This document shows positions 1 through 7,665 of a stretch of DNA of 11,999 nucleotides, piece by piece; positions within the stretch are counted from its first letter, which is position 1, and each line of letters starts with the position of its first letter. The DNA lies in contig CBFDBT010000065.1 in assembly GCA_965603115.1 (NCBI GenBank), positions 1 through 11,999 on the forward strand, written 5' to 3'. Made by a program: the position numbers and the translations under genes. Origin of the DNA: CBFDBT01 sp965603115 (GTDB taxonomy: Bacteria; Pseudomonadota; Alphaproteobacteria; Sphingomonadales; Kordiimonadaceae). The notes under the pieces are model-generated. The model saw nothing but the letters and a program-made list of their open reading frames with translations. It was not told the origin of the DNA and did no database searches.

Positions 1-341
1 GGGATGGTGATGTTATCTCTATTATTGAAAAGGGCATAAGGGACAAGAGTGAGGGTATTTATAATCTGGCAGGAGATGGCGCCTTAAACTCTGCTGAAAT
101 TGCCGAAATTTTACATAAACCACGAATAACAGTTCCTGCTTGGTTGCTCGGTGGATTGTTAAATTTCACGCGATTTATAGGGCTTGGCAAACTTGGAGCG
201 GAACATGTTAAATTTTTGCAATATAGACCAGTACTGGATAATACAGCTTTAAAAGAGGAATTTGGTTACACGCCGCAAAAAACTACACGGGAAGTTTTTG
301 ACTATTTTCTAGACGTAAAACAGCAAGGAAAACTCGCATGA
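1..341 (+). CDS. NAD-dependent epimerase/dehydratase family protein, C-terminal part (5' truncated)
   Basis: The reading frame is open from base 3 to the TGA at 339-341, giving the last 112 residues of a protein whose start lies outside the window. The fragment begins in a segment resembling the substrate-binding half of extended SDR enzymes: a GIYNLAG stretch, then a helix (SAEIAEIL) and a hydrophobic region. It ends with a 'NTALKEEFGYTPQKTTREVFDYFL' type tail, in which the family usually has '..LGY.P..t..e..'. The NAD-binding Rossmann N-terminus and the catalytic YxxxK would be upstream, so activity cannot be judged. The stop overlaps the next start as ATGA, showing it is part of the downstream operon. 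Extended SDRs act on nucleotide sugars, sterols or other lipids; the fragment does not tell which. Confidence 0.8.
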   Translation, partial: DGDVISIIEKGIRDKSEGIYNLAGDGALNSAEIAEILHKPRITVPAWLLGGLLNFTRFIGLGKLGAEHVKFLQYRPVLDNTALKEEFGYTPQKTTREVFDYFLDVKQQGKLA

Positions 342-820
342 TGTTTTTTCATAAAAAAACCATCAAACTAGCAACGGGATTGTTTGCCAGCTTGTTGTTG
401 TCAGCTTTTCAAGCTGTTGAAAATTCACCAACTGAGGCTGATAAATTACTTGTTACGATACAATGGAATTCACGGGTTGATCTTGACTTGTTTTTAACAG
501 GGCCAGCGGGCGAAACTATTTATTTTGGTAATCGTAAGGCGCGCGCGGGGTATATGATGCGAGAAGAAAGTGATTGCAAAACTATTGGTTCATCTAGCAA
601 TCCCTACCATGAAACAGCCTTTATACCTGTAGCTAGGGTCGGACGCTACCGTGTAAGTGTTGATTATATATTGAGTTGTGGATCAGACCTAACAGAAGTT
701 GATGCTACGGTTTTTCTGTTTAATGACCAAACGCAAGCAGAATTAGGCAGTGAAACATTCATAGTGAAACGCCAAGAGCTTAAAACGGTTGCTTGGGAAT
801 TTGAGGTGAAGAAGCGATGA
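338..820 (+). CDS. Small exported DUF2135/YfaP-like protein
   Basis: A 160-residue protein. Residues 1-27 form a signal-peptide-like start: Lys at 6, 7 and 10, then a hydrophobic core GLFASLLLSAF. The mature part opens with a beta-strand pattern, 'VTIQWNSRVDLDLFLTGPAG' at about 39-58, closely resembling the W..-DVDLHV..P.G signature of DUF2135/YfaP-type domains. A later 'GRYRVSVDY' strand (102-110) fits the same Ig-like fold. Two cysteines (C80, C114) could form a periplasmic disulfide. The start overlaps the upstream stop (ATGA), and its own stop overlaps the next start in the same way, so translation is probably coupled on both sides. Function is unknown; DUF2135 domains are often extracytoplasmic. 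The family assignment rests on the motif only. Confidence 0.7.
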   Translation: MMFFHKKTIKLATGLFASLLLSAFQAVENSPTEADKLLVTIQWNSRVDLDLFLTGPAGETIYFGNRKARAGYMMREESDCKTIGSSSNPYHETAFIPVARVGRYRVSVDYILSCGSDLTEVDATVFLFNDQTQAELGSETFIVKRQELKTVAWEFEVKKR

Positions 821-2613
821 AATATTTTGTGAATATGATAATTGTCATAGGGGCCATCTTGATTGTTCCAACTTTTTCTGCGCTTGCTATATCAGACTCT
901 GACATATCGATTATCGTGTCTGATAGTCAAGGCAGTGCAATGCCGCGTACCATGATCACGCTCATAAGCAATGATGCAATGGATGGTGTATCTTTACCGG
1001 AGCACACAGTTTTTACTGATGACTTTGGCCGCGTTACAGTTGAAGTGCCTGCGGTTGGGGGCGTTTATTTGCGAGCGCGCAGACCGGGTTATTATGATAG
1101 TGAAGTGGATGTAGGGGTTAATCAAAATACTATAAATATTACTATAGAAAAAATAACGGATTTAACCGAATTAGCTGAAAAAGTTCCCGCCAACGCGTGG
1201 CTTGCTGCTTTAGATTTTGGTAATGCAAAAGATAAAGAACATTTTACGTTGCAATGTGCTTTTTGTCACCAGCAGGGCTCACCGATTATTCGTCTGGATC
1301 GTACCGAGGAAGAATGGGAGAAAATAATAGACCGTATGCTGCGCTACGGCTCTAGGCTGAAGACATCCTTGCAAAAACCGCTACCAGAATTAATTCGCCG
1401 TGAGCATAAGCGCCTTGGTGATAACCCTTCAGCTATTCCTACAACGCGTCCTTGGGGAGAAGAGGTGGTTGGTGCCAAAATCACAGAATGGAAACTAGGG
1501 GATGGCTCGTCGCAGTTGCATGATGTATTTCTTGCCTCCACAGGACTTATTTATGTTGGGGACAATCTACAAGACAATTTGATAGTGCTAGACCCAATAA
1601 CAGGCAAAACTGAGACGCATAAAATACCACGCCAAGAGGGAGATATGCTTGGAGGGAATACAGGCGGGCGACTTAAGAATTACCCTGGTGTTGGTGCTTA
1701 TGTTGGGCTGCACTCTCTCGATGAATCCCCAATAGATGGGCATCTATTTCTTACAGGATCTGATAGCAGCCGCTTGGTAGAGTTTGCACCCGAGAGCGGT
1801 GTTTTTACGCTCTATGATCTGCCGGAAGGTTTTTATCCTCATACTATTCGTGTGGACAGTAAAGACCGTGTTTGGTTCACGATGGCTGTCTCTAATCAGG
1901 TGGCTGTATTCGATCGTAAAAGCAATAAATTTACATTTTATGATCTACCAACGCGTAGCTTTAAGGAAAAAATGACGATAGCAGCCCTGCCTCTCATTAT
2001 GAAACTCGCTAATATGGGTATGGACACTCATGATATGGCAGTTGATGAAACCTCGCAGGGGTTGCCGCTGCCGTACGGCATTGACATCGCGCCTGATGAT
2101 AGCGTTTGGTTCACACGACTTCACGCCAATGAAATAGGCCATATAGAACCCGATACTGGTAAGATAACTATGTATAAAACGCCCTTTATCGGGCCACGTC
2201 GTTTGCGCACAGACGCAGAGGGCAAAGTATGGGTCACAGTTTTTGCAAGTGGTCGTCTCGCCAAGTTTGATCCTGTTACAGAAGACTTTACACTCTATGA
2301 TTTGCCAACCGAGCCACTTGGCAGTGAGACACCTTATTCGCTGGCGGTTGACCGTGAGCGCAACCAAGTATGGGTTAATGGAACAGCTTCAGACACCATG
2401 ATGCGCTATGACGTGGCAAGCAAGGAGTGGGCAGTTTTCCCCATGCCGCGCATGCGCACCTTTACCCGCGATGTGGTAATAGCCAATGATGGCTCAATCT
2501 ATACTTCAAACGGGAGTTTTCCTGCGTGGCATATTGAGGATGGTCAGCCTACGGTGATCCAAATTGTCCCCAATGACAGGGCGGGAAAAACAATGCAGGA
2601 TATGGCCAAATAA
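817..2613 (+). CDS. Exported haem-motif protein with carboxypeptidase-regulatory-like domain and virginiamycin B lyase-like propeller
   Basis: A 598-residue protein with a signal peptide (about 1-24, ending SALA). Residues 28-112 look like a carboxypeptidase regulatory-like (Ig-type) domain, with 'GRVTVEVPAVGGVYLRARRPGY' strands. A single c-type haem motif follows, C147-A-F-C150-H151, within a short helical segment (about 130-200). Residues 220-590 are a beta-propeller of the virginiamycin B lyase/NHL type, with repeated blades such as 'YGIDIAPDDSVWFT' (420-433) and 'IGHIEPDTGKITMY' (440-453). The phrase F-T-x-Y-D-L-P recurs near 330, 372 and 491. Covalent haem attachment would place it in the periplasm. 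Genuine streptogramin lyases lack the haem part, so antibiotic degradation should not be assumed. An electron-transferring sensor or oxidoreductase role is inference. It is coupled to both neighbours by overlapping stop and start codons. Confidence 0.85.
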   Translation: MKYFVNMIIVIGAILIVPTFSALAISDSDISIIVSDSQGSAMPRTMITLISNDAMDGVSLPEHTVFTDDFGRVTVEVPAVGGVYLRARRPGYYDSEVDVGVNQNTINITIEKITDLTELAEKVPANAWLAALDFGNAKDKEHFTLQCAFCHQQGSPIIRLDRTEEEWEKIIDRMLRYGSRLKTSLQKPLPELIRREHKRLGDNPSAIPTTRPWGEEVVGAKITEWKLGDGSSQLHDVFLASTGLIYVGDNLQDNLIVLDPITGKTETHKIPRQEGDMLGGNTGGRLKNYPGVGAYVGLHSLDESPIDGHLFLTGSDSSRLVEFAPESGVFTLYDLPEGFYPHTIRVDSKDRVWFTMAVSNQVAVFDRKSNKFTFYDLPTRSFKEKMTIAALPLIMKLANMGMDTHDMAVDETSQGLPLPYGIDIAPDDSVWFTRLHANEIGHIEPDTGKITMYKTPFIGPRRLRTDAEGKVWVTVFASGRLAKFDPVTEDFTLYDLPTEPLGSETPYSLAVDRERNQVWVNGTASDTMMRYDVASKEWAVFPMPRMRTFTRDVVIANDGSIYTSNGSFPAWHIEDGQPTVIQIVPNDRAGKTMQDMAK

Positions 2614-3527
2614 TGGAAGCCAGTGCAGCCTCGTATCAAGACACGCAAATGCTCATCCTGAGCTTTATTCTGGCAACAATGATATTTGGTCTGTCGCTGG
2701 ATATTCAGGTGCGGGATTTTATGCGGGTTATTGAAAAGCCAAAAGCGCCAGCGGCGGGCTTGGTTGCACAATTTTTATTGTTGCCGGCGGTAACATTTCT
2801 CATCACTTTAATTGTCGACCTCAAGCCTGCTATTGAGCTGAGTATGTTGCTTGTTGCTTCGTGCCCAGGCGGTGCGATGTCTAACTTCATTACATTGTTG
2901 GCGCGCGGCAATGTAGCGCTTTCACTAAGTATGACAGCAGTATCAAGCTTGCTCGCAATTGTGTTGATGCCGCTAAACTTTGGTTTTTGGGCATCTCTGA
3001 ATCCAGAGACAGCGGCTTTTCTGCAAGCCGTTGAAGTGGATGCTAGTGGTATATTCCTGATGCTGATATTTGTGTTGGCAATACCATTGCTGCTAGGTCA
3101 AATAGTACGCCATTATATGCCGTCTCTCTCAGCCCTTGCCCACAAATTGCTAAAGCCGACTTCATTTATAATTTTGATGACGTTTGTGGTGGTTGCAGTC
3201 GTGCAAAATCTTGACGAATTTATGGTCAATTTTAAAGTGATGTTCACCATAGTGCTTCTTCATAATGCCATGGCTTTTTTTCTCGGGTTTATGGCTGCGC
3301 GCATTGGTAAATTGGACGGGCCAGATACGCGCGCAGTGAGCATTGAAGTTGGCATTCAAAACAGCTCTCTTGCGATAACGTTAATATATAGCCAGTTTGC
3401 TGGAGACGCGGACATGCTCTTAATCGCAGCGCTTTGGGGAACATGGCACTTGATAGCGGGTTTTATCGTAGCAGGCGGCAGTCAACTATGGATGAAAAAA
3501 CAAAAACGCCTTTCCCAAGAAGGATAA
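2613..3527 (+). CDS. Bile acid:sodium symporter (BASS) family transporter
   Basis: A 304-residue integral membrane protein with eight to ten hydrophobic segments. The family signature is clear: 'SCPGGAMSNF' at 83-92 followed by 'LLARGNVALSLSMTAVSSLLA' (95-115), and a second conserved site 'EVGIQNSSLAI' at 245-255, where the Glu and Gln-Asn residues line the sodium/substrate site in characterised BASS proteins. The family imports bile acids, sterol conjugates, pantoate or other organic anions with Na+ in the inner membrane. Length matches bacterial members (about 300-320). The start codon overlaps the previous stop (TAATG at 2611-2615), implying re-initiation without a separate ribosome site. 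Substrate is unknown; two oxidoreductases in the same operon suggest an organic acid or sterol-like compound, which is inference. Confidence 0.92.
   Translation: MEASAASYQDTQMLILSFILATMIFGLSLDIQVRDFMRVIEKPKAPAAGLVAQFLLLPAVTFLITLIVDLKPAIELSMLLVASCPGGAMSNFITLLARGNVALSLSMTAVSSLLAIVLMPLNFGFWASLNPETAAFLQAVEVDASGIFLMLIFVLAIPLLLGQIVRHYMPSLSALAHKLLKPTSFIILMTFVVVAVVQNLDEFMVNFKVMFTIVLLHNAMAFFLGFMAARIGKLDGPDTRAVSIEVGIQNSSLAITLIYSQFAGDADMLLIAALWGTWHLIAGFIVAGGSQLWMKKQKRLSQEG
3518..3524 (+). promoter_or_regulatory. Ribosome binding site deciding the TTG start of the MFS gene
   Basis: AGAAGGA lies 7 nt before TTG at 3532 and inside the last codons of the BASS gene. It is the only good Shine-Dalgarno match near a possible start that keeps the complete first membrane helix. 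Confidence 0.7.
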
Positions 3528-3531
3528 ATCA

Positions 3532-4725
3532 TTGCGGCTAACTATTTTTGTATATTTCTTATCTTGTTTTCTCGCTTTTATTGGCGGCCATATTATGAAT
3601 TATACTGCCATTATGTATGCACAGGAGATTTTTGGCTCTGACCTACTTGCGGGTATTGGCTTTGGGCTGTGTTTCGGCCCGCCTATTATCTTGGGATGGA
3701 TTGCAGGGGTCTACAGCGATCGTTTGCCTCCGTCGAGAATAGTTATTGCCTCGCAGATGGTGTTTGTAGTGGCTGGCGGAATTTTTGTGGCATTGCATAG
3801 CTTCGGGGATGACAGATTTCTCCAGATAACCCTCTATATATCAGCGACATTTTTGGTTGGAGTTGGTTGGTCTTTTTTAGCTCCCAGTCGTTTGGCAGCT
3901 TTAGCACAAATAGTACCAGCGCACGCGCTACATCAAGCCAGCGTCATTTTTAATTTACTGATTATGATAGGGTTTGGCATTGCTCCTATATTACTGGCGC
4001 TCTGTAAAACGCAATATGGTTGGGACGGTGTTTTTATCACTATATCCAGTTTGTTTTTTGTGGCGACGCTGTTGCTCTTGCGGGTCAAAACGCGTGCAAC
4101 AACAGACAAAGTCCTATCGGTTTTAGGGCAAGCCAAAGAGGGGATTGTTGCGGCTATGGCGACGCCTCTTTTGTGGCAGCTTTTAATTTGTAGTATGTTG
4201 ATTTACATGCTGATGGGGCCAATGCAGGTGTTATTACCACGCTTTGCCACGAGCGTGTTGGGCTATGGCGAAATAGACCGTGGCTTGTTTCTTGGCGTGC
4301 TTGCGGTATCGCTTATTCTAGGCGGCATATTATGTATGCTCTTTTCAAAGCGGTTGCCCTTTGGTGTGATGATCCTGCTTTGCATTAACCTCGGGGCGCT
4401 GGCCATTTTGGCGATATCACAATCAAATACCATCATGCAAGCCGGCAGCGCATTAATGGTCGCTGGCATGGCTGGTGGTTTTGGTGTTAGCCTTATTGTT
4501 GCAGGCTTACAGCACCACGCGCCCAATAAAATTCGTGGGCGAATACTTTCGATTTATACGATTACAAGCCAAGTGGTCCCTGCTTTTTCAGGGCTGATGG
4601 CAGGGGCAATGTCTGAGTATTTAGGGGTTACAACGGCCCTGCAAATCTGCGCCATGTTCATCATTGCGGTTGGCATTGCAGGCGCTTTCAAATTGCAAGC
4701 TGTGCGGGCTTATAGAAATTCTTGA
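3532..4725 (+). CDS. MFS transporter (EntS/MFS_3-like), TTG start
   Basis: A 397-residue protein with about 12 hydrophobic helices. After helix 2 there is a motif-A-like loop 'GVYSDRLPPSR', typical of major facilitator proteins. In the second half, after a Lys-rich mid loop near 185-205, 'IRGRILSIYT' resembles the 'lRGRvmSly' signature of the EntS-type (MFS_3) subgroup, whose known members include siderophore and drug exporters. The TTG at 3532 is chosen because AGAAGGA (3518-3524) lies 7 nt upstream and because the next in-frame ATG (3597) would delete part of the first helix. It begins 4 nt after the BASS stop, so the two carriers are probably made together, possibly one importing and one exporting. 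Substrate unknown. Confidence 0.9.
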   Translation: MRLTIFVYFLSCFLAFIGGHIMNYTAIMYAQEIFGSDLLAGIGFGLCFGPPIILGWIAGVYSDRLPPSRIVIASQMVFVVAGGIFVALHSFGDDRFLQITLYISATFLVGVGWSFLAPSRLAALAQIVPAHALHQASVIFNLLIMIGFGIAPILLALCKTQYGWDGVFITISSLFFVATLLLLRVKTRATTDKVLSVLGQAKEGIVAAMATPLLWQLLICSMLIYMLMGPMQVLLPRFATSVLGYGEIDRGLFLGVLAVSLILGGILCMLFSKRLPFGVMILLCINLGALAILAISQSNTIMQAGSALMVAGMAGGFGVSLIVAGLQHHAPNKIRGRILSIYTITSQVVPAFSGLMAGAMSEYLGVTTALQICAMFIIAVGIAGAFKLQAVRAYRNS

Positions 4726-4730
4726 GACTA

Positions 4731-4737
4731 GGGAGGA
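4731..4737 (+). promoter_or_regulatory. Strong ribosome binding site of the SDR gene
   Basis: GGGAGGA lies 8 nt before the ATG at 4746, in the 20-nt gap after the MFS stop. It fixes the start at 4746; the ATG at 4739 is out of frame and soon reaches a stop. Confidence 0.75.
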
Positions 4738-4745
4738 AATGATCA

Positions 4746-5561
4746 ATGGATGGATATAAAAACAAAGTTGCCTTGGTAACAGGAGCAAGTGGTGGATTAG
4801 GAAGAGCCTTTTGCATGAGCTTGGCCGGTGCCGGTGCCAAGATTGTCGCCTTTGACCGCGATGCCGCTGCACTTGATCTATTAGAGCGTAATTTGCAATC
4901 AAAAAACTGTGAGCACATTGTATTTGCCGGCGATATTACTGACGCCGAAGATATTGCAGAATTGTCGCGCCGAGTGGCGGCTAATTTTGGTCGTGTGGAT
5001 TTGCTTATCCATAATGCTGGTGTGACACACATCGGCCGATTTGAAGAAAGTGATCCAGCGGTAACTGAAAAGGTTATGGGTATTAATTTTATTGGTGCGG
5101 TGCGACTAACCCACGCTATTTTACCCATGCTTAAAAAGTCGGCAGGCACCATTGTAGCTATGTCAAGCGTGGCCGGTTTTGCCCCCCTTTATGCGCGCAC
5201 GGCTTACGCGGCTAGCAAGCATGCCCTGCGAGGATTTTTTGAGAGTTTGCGCGGTGAAGTGGCTGGTGACGGTGTAGGTATTTTGATGGTTTGCCCTTCC
5301 TTTATCGCAACGCAGACACCAGAATCCACTTCTGGTGATGTACCATCTGATGGCTTGGCGCGACCCGGGTCAGCTAAAGAAAACCTAGGCAACCCTATGA
5401 CGCCAGACTATGTGGCAGATAAAATATTGCGGGCAGCGCTCAAGCGTAAGCGTCTTTTGATCATAGGTCGTGTCGCAAAGCTGTCGTGGTTTCTTTCGTT
5501 TTTATTTCCAGCTTTTTATGAAAAGAAAATGCTTGAAGCCACCAAAGGCGAACTTGAGTAA
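4746..5561 (+). CDS. Short-chain dehydrogenase/reductase (classical SDR)
   Basis: A 271-residue NAD(P)-dependent oxidoreductase with every classical SDR element. The cofactor-binding T12-G-A-S-G-G-L-G19 comes first; D37 after the second strand may favour NAD(H). Then come N90-A-G, N114, the catalytic S141 and Y154-x-x-x-K158 (YAASK). Residues 247-258 are hydrophobic and aromatic (LSWFLSFLFPAF), a tail often seen in SDRs that work on lipophilic substrates at membranes. Classical SDRs interconvert hydroxyl and keto groups on steroids, fatty acyl chains, sugars and others; the sequence does not fix the substrate. It is the last clearly linked gene of the operon, with its own strong ribosome site. 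A 77-nt gap containing a hairpin follows. Confidence 0.93.
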   Translation: MDGYKNKVALVTGASGGLGRAFCMSLAGAGAKIVAFDRDAAALDLLERNLQSKNCEHIVFAGDITDAEDIAELSRRVAANFGRVDLLIHNAGVTHIGRFEESDPAVTEKVMGINFIGAVRLTHAILPMLKKSAGTIVAMSSVAGFAPLYARTAYAASKHALRGFFESLRGEVAGDGVGILMVCPSFIATQTPESTSGDVPSDGLARPGSAKENLGNPMTPDYVADKILRAALKRKRLLIIGRVAKLSWFLSFLFPAFYEKKMLEATKGELE

Positions 5562-5589
5562 GTCATAATTACTGCGGTTTTCTCAGTAT

Positions 5590-5620
5590 TCTTTTGCTAT
5601 CAACGGGTATTAGCAAAAGA
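5590..5620 (+). repeat. Perfect inverted repeat (hairpin) in the leader of the next gene
   Basis: TCTTTTGCTA (5590-5599) and TAGCAAAAGA (5611-5620) are exact reverse complements around an 11-nt loop. The hairpin ends 4 nt before the AAGGA ribosome site (5625-5629) of the secreted protein gene. There is no T-run after it, so it is not a standard intrinsic terminator for the upstream operon. It may stabilise or regulate the transcript, or be a protein-binding site. Confidence 0.65.
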
Positions 5621-5638
5621 TGTAAAGGACATAGCTAC

Positions 5639-6307
5639 ATGGAACTACGGATCACTCGAGGGATACTGTTACTGACATTTGTTTTTCTACTATCTCCAGA
5701 AATGGCTTTGGCCAGATTGGGTGAGGGGGATGCTGTGTCTGTGACGTTTGAAGGGTTTGGCAGGCTCTATTCACAAGAAGACGAGATGGCTAAGCCCATG
5801 TGTAATGGCAACACACTACATATGGGAGAGTATCTGATCTATTATAGTCGCCTCGGCACCAAGTCTCTAGAGGAGCAGTATTATCCGTTTCGAATGTATA
5901 TACCAGCTCAAGGCAAGGCTTTGGCTGCGGATAATAGCTCACAAGATTGGCGGATTACTTTCTTCAACTGTATGCAGGCAAGCGAACACTGTGCATCAAC
6001 TACGATAAAGTCTGGCAGCCGCTGGAGCGGGATGATGCCTATTTCCACTGGAGGCACTGGAGAACATATGTTGTTGGTGGGGGCAGCAAAACACACCCTT
6101 GCCAGCAGTGAGGACCTCATGAGTAATTATAAAGCGCTGGTAGCAAAGATGAATGCACATTTTATTGATGACCCGCTTGCTGAGCAAATAGCACAATCTG
6201 TTACGATTGATATGGCGGAGGTTGAGGATTTTTTGCGCCAGTATATGCCCGCGAATTACGCCACGCGGAAGTTTCAAGTGGTTAGCCCCGGGGATTGCGG
6301 GCCCTAG
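5639..6307 (+). CDS. Secreted protein of unknown function
   Basis: A 222-residue protein that I do not recognise. ATG 5639 is preferred because AAGGA at 5625-5629 lies 9 nt upstream and because it starts directly with a signal peptide: Arg residues, then ILLLTFVFLL, with likely cleavage after ALA near residue 25. The mature part contains 'AVSVTFEGFGRLYS', a 'YYPFRMYIPAQGKAL' strand region and four cysteines (C55, C111, C118, C220), compatible with two periplasmic disulfides. The end is helical and mostly acidic (about 155-202). There is no lipobox, membrane helix or known catalytic motif. It may be the last member of the upstream operon or have its own promoter; the hairpin in its leader leaves this open. 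Confidence 0.72.
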   Translation: MELRITRGILLLTFVFLLSPEMALARLGEGDAVSVTFEGFGRLYSQEDEMAKPMCNGNTLHMGEYLIYYSRLGTKSLEEQYYPFRMYIPAQGKALAADNSSQDWRITFFNCMQASEHCASTTIKSGSRWSGMMPISTGGTGEHMLLVGAAKHTLASSEDLMSNYKALVAKMNAHFIDDPLAEQIAQSVTIDMAEVEDFLRQYMPANYATRKFQVVSPGDCGP

Positions 6308-6322
6308 GTTTTGGGCTTTTTT
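6301..6322 (+). terminator. Weak candidate intrinsic terminator
   Basis: GCCC (6301-6304) pairs with GGGC (6313-6316) around an 8-nt loop and is followed by six T (6317-6322). It overlaps the stop codon of the secreted protein gene, just before a convergent gene. The stem is only four GC pairs, so termination strength is doubtful. Confidence 0.4.
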
Positions 6323-6349
6323 AGCTGGTTTTTCAACTTTACTCTATAA

Positions 6350-7552
6350 TCAATATCGGTTTCTTCTATTAGGAACCTGCCATTTTCTTGTGCGAAATTT
6401 AATTCTGAAGTCCTGATTATCGATCGCGCGTTGAATTCTGTTTTCGGCTTCCTTGCCTTTTAAGGTTGCGTCTGCAGCTTTATCGGGCTGGTCGGTTTTC
6501 TGGTAAATCTGGGAAAGCAGAACATAAAATTTTGGCTCGTTTGCTTCATATTTTATCGCTTGCTCAGTATGGAATAGGCTATCTGGGTAATCCCCAGTAT
6601 TATAAGCCTTTTGAGCCTCAATGAAATGGAAGTAGGGGTTTTTATTATTTTCTCTTGCGGCCAATGCTCTATATTTATCTCTCAGGTCAAATTTTTCCAT
6701 TTTGTCATAAAGAGAGGCCATATTATTAAGGGTTGATAGGTTATCATCTTGTAAATTTAGGGCGGTTTGATAGGCGCTTTCGGCGTAGGCATGTTCCTCT
6801 TCTTTACTATAGAGGACACCAAGGTTAGACCATAATTCAGCCTGCGATGGGTCAGTGGTTATAGCTTTTTTAAAATAAAGGAAGGCATTTAGCCTGTCAT
6901 TTTTTTGAAGATAGGCCGCCCCCTTGTTTGAATAATATTGTGCAACAGCATTTTGTGTTGAGATGCGGTTGGCCTCATAGGTCGGGACGTTGTTGACCTC
7001 ATCAGAATCAACTATGATGGCTTTGTAATGCGGTAAGGCAACTTCGACATTCACATGCCTATATCTATAAATTATGCCCTCTTCCATGCTCCATGCTGGT
7101 GGGATATCCACATTGCGAAAATAGGTGGTTAATCCGATTTCTCTTGCCATGCTGGAGAATAAATAACTTACGCCCAAGCAATTTCCCCTACCGCTTATAA
7201 AGGTTCCTTGTGCGGTTAATGTTTGCGAGCGGTCGTAGGTTACGCCCAAGTTGCCTTTTGAAAAGGTCAAAGATAAGAGCGCGTTCAACTTTTGTGCTTT
7301 TGATGCCTTTCTAGAAATATTTTGATCAAGATAATCCCGCATCTTTTGGTTAAGTTCCATCACACCAGCATCGGGTAAGGTCATATCTGTTGCATTGAGG
7401 TCAAACAGGGCATCGCCAGATAGAAGCTCGGTCTTGGTGATGGCAGGTTCTATAAAGCTGGTTTTTTTAGGACTGGCACAGCTAGTGATGGCGAGCATGG
7501 AAACCATAATCGCAAGTATATTGGCGCTATATGCGTACCTTCTTTGTTTCAT
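6350..7552 (-). CDS. TPR-repeat lipoprotein with transglutaminase-like domain
   Basis: A 400-residue protein. A basic start and hydrophobic stretch end in the lipobox I-T-S-C25, so the mature protein is probably lipid-anchored. Residues 60-190 resemble a transglutaminase-like (papain-fold) domain. C125 is in 'GRGNCLGVSYLFSSMAREIGL', H166 is in 'RYRHVNVEV', and D182 or D184 in 'IIVDSDEV' supplies a possible triad partner. Residues about 203-372 hold at least four tetratricopeptide repeats ('YSNKGAAYLQKNDRLNAFLYFKKAI', 'WSNLGVLYSKEEEHAYAESAYQTAL' and later copies), giving a protein-interaction solenoid. A basic tail ends the protein. Possible roles are peptide or amide bond cleavage at the envelope, or scaffolding; the substrate is unknown. 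It is a stand-alone gene, divergent from the polymerase gene and convergent with the secreted protein gene. An AGGA ribosome site precedes ATG 7552. Confidence 0.85.
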   Translation of the reverse strand: MKQRRYAYSANILAIMVSMLAITSCASPKKTSFIEPAITKTELLSGDALFDLNATDMTLPDAGVMELNQKMRDYLDQNISRKASKAQKLNALLSLTFSKGNLGVTYDRSQTLTAQGTFISGRGNCLGVSYLFSSMAREIGLTTYFRNVDIPPAWSMEEGIIYRYRHVNVEVALPHYKAIIVDSDEVNNVPTYEANRISTQNAVAQYYSNKGAAYLQKNDRLNAFLYFKKAITTDPSQAELWSNLGVLYSKEEEHAYAESAYQTALNLQDDNLSTLNNMASLYDKMEKFDLRDKYRALAARENNKNPYFHFIEAQKAYNTGDYPDSLFHTEQAIKYEANEPKFYVLLSQIYQKTDQPDKAADATLKGKEAENRIQRAIDNQDFRIKFRTRKWQVPNRRNRY

Positions 7553-7592
7553 GCCATCCTGTTGTTAATTGCTACTGAGGTTCATTATAATA

Positions 7593-7621
7593 TAAATAGG
7601 TCTGCCGGACTGAATAATCAA
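7593..7621 (-). promoter_or_regulatory. Candidate sigma-70 promoter of the TPR lipoprotein gene
   Basis: On the minus strand, TTGATT (7621-7616) is separated by 17 nt from TATTTA (7598-7593). This lies about 40 nt before the start at 7552. A TATAAT at 7591-7586 overlaps but lacks a good -35. Confidence 0.4.
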
Positions 7622-7665
7622 GTCACCTAAACGAAAGACGGTAATGAATAATAAAAAAGTGATCG

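Noticed and set aside
817..2613. Calling the propeller protein a streptogramin-resistance lyase.
   Set aside because: It is exported, carries a haem motif and an extra Ig-like domain, and sits in a metabolic or transport operon. Blade similarity alone does not show lyase activity.
5594..5638. A TTG start at 5594 extending the secreted protein by 15 residues.
   Set aside because: It lies inside the 5590-5620 hairpin, has no ribosome site and would put polar residues before the signal peptide.
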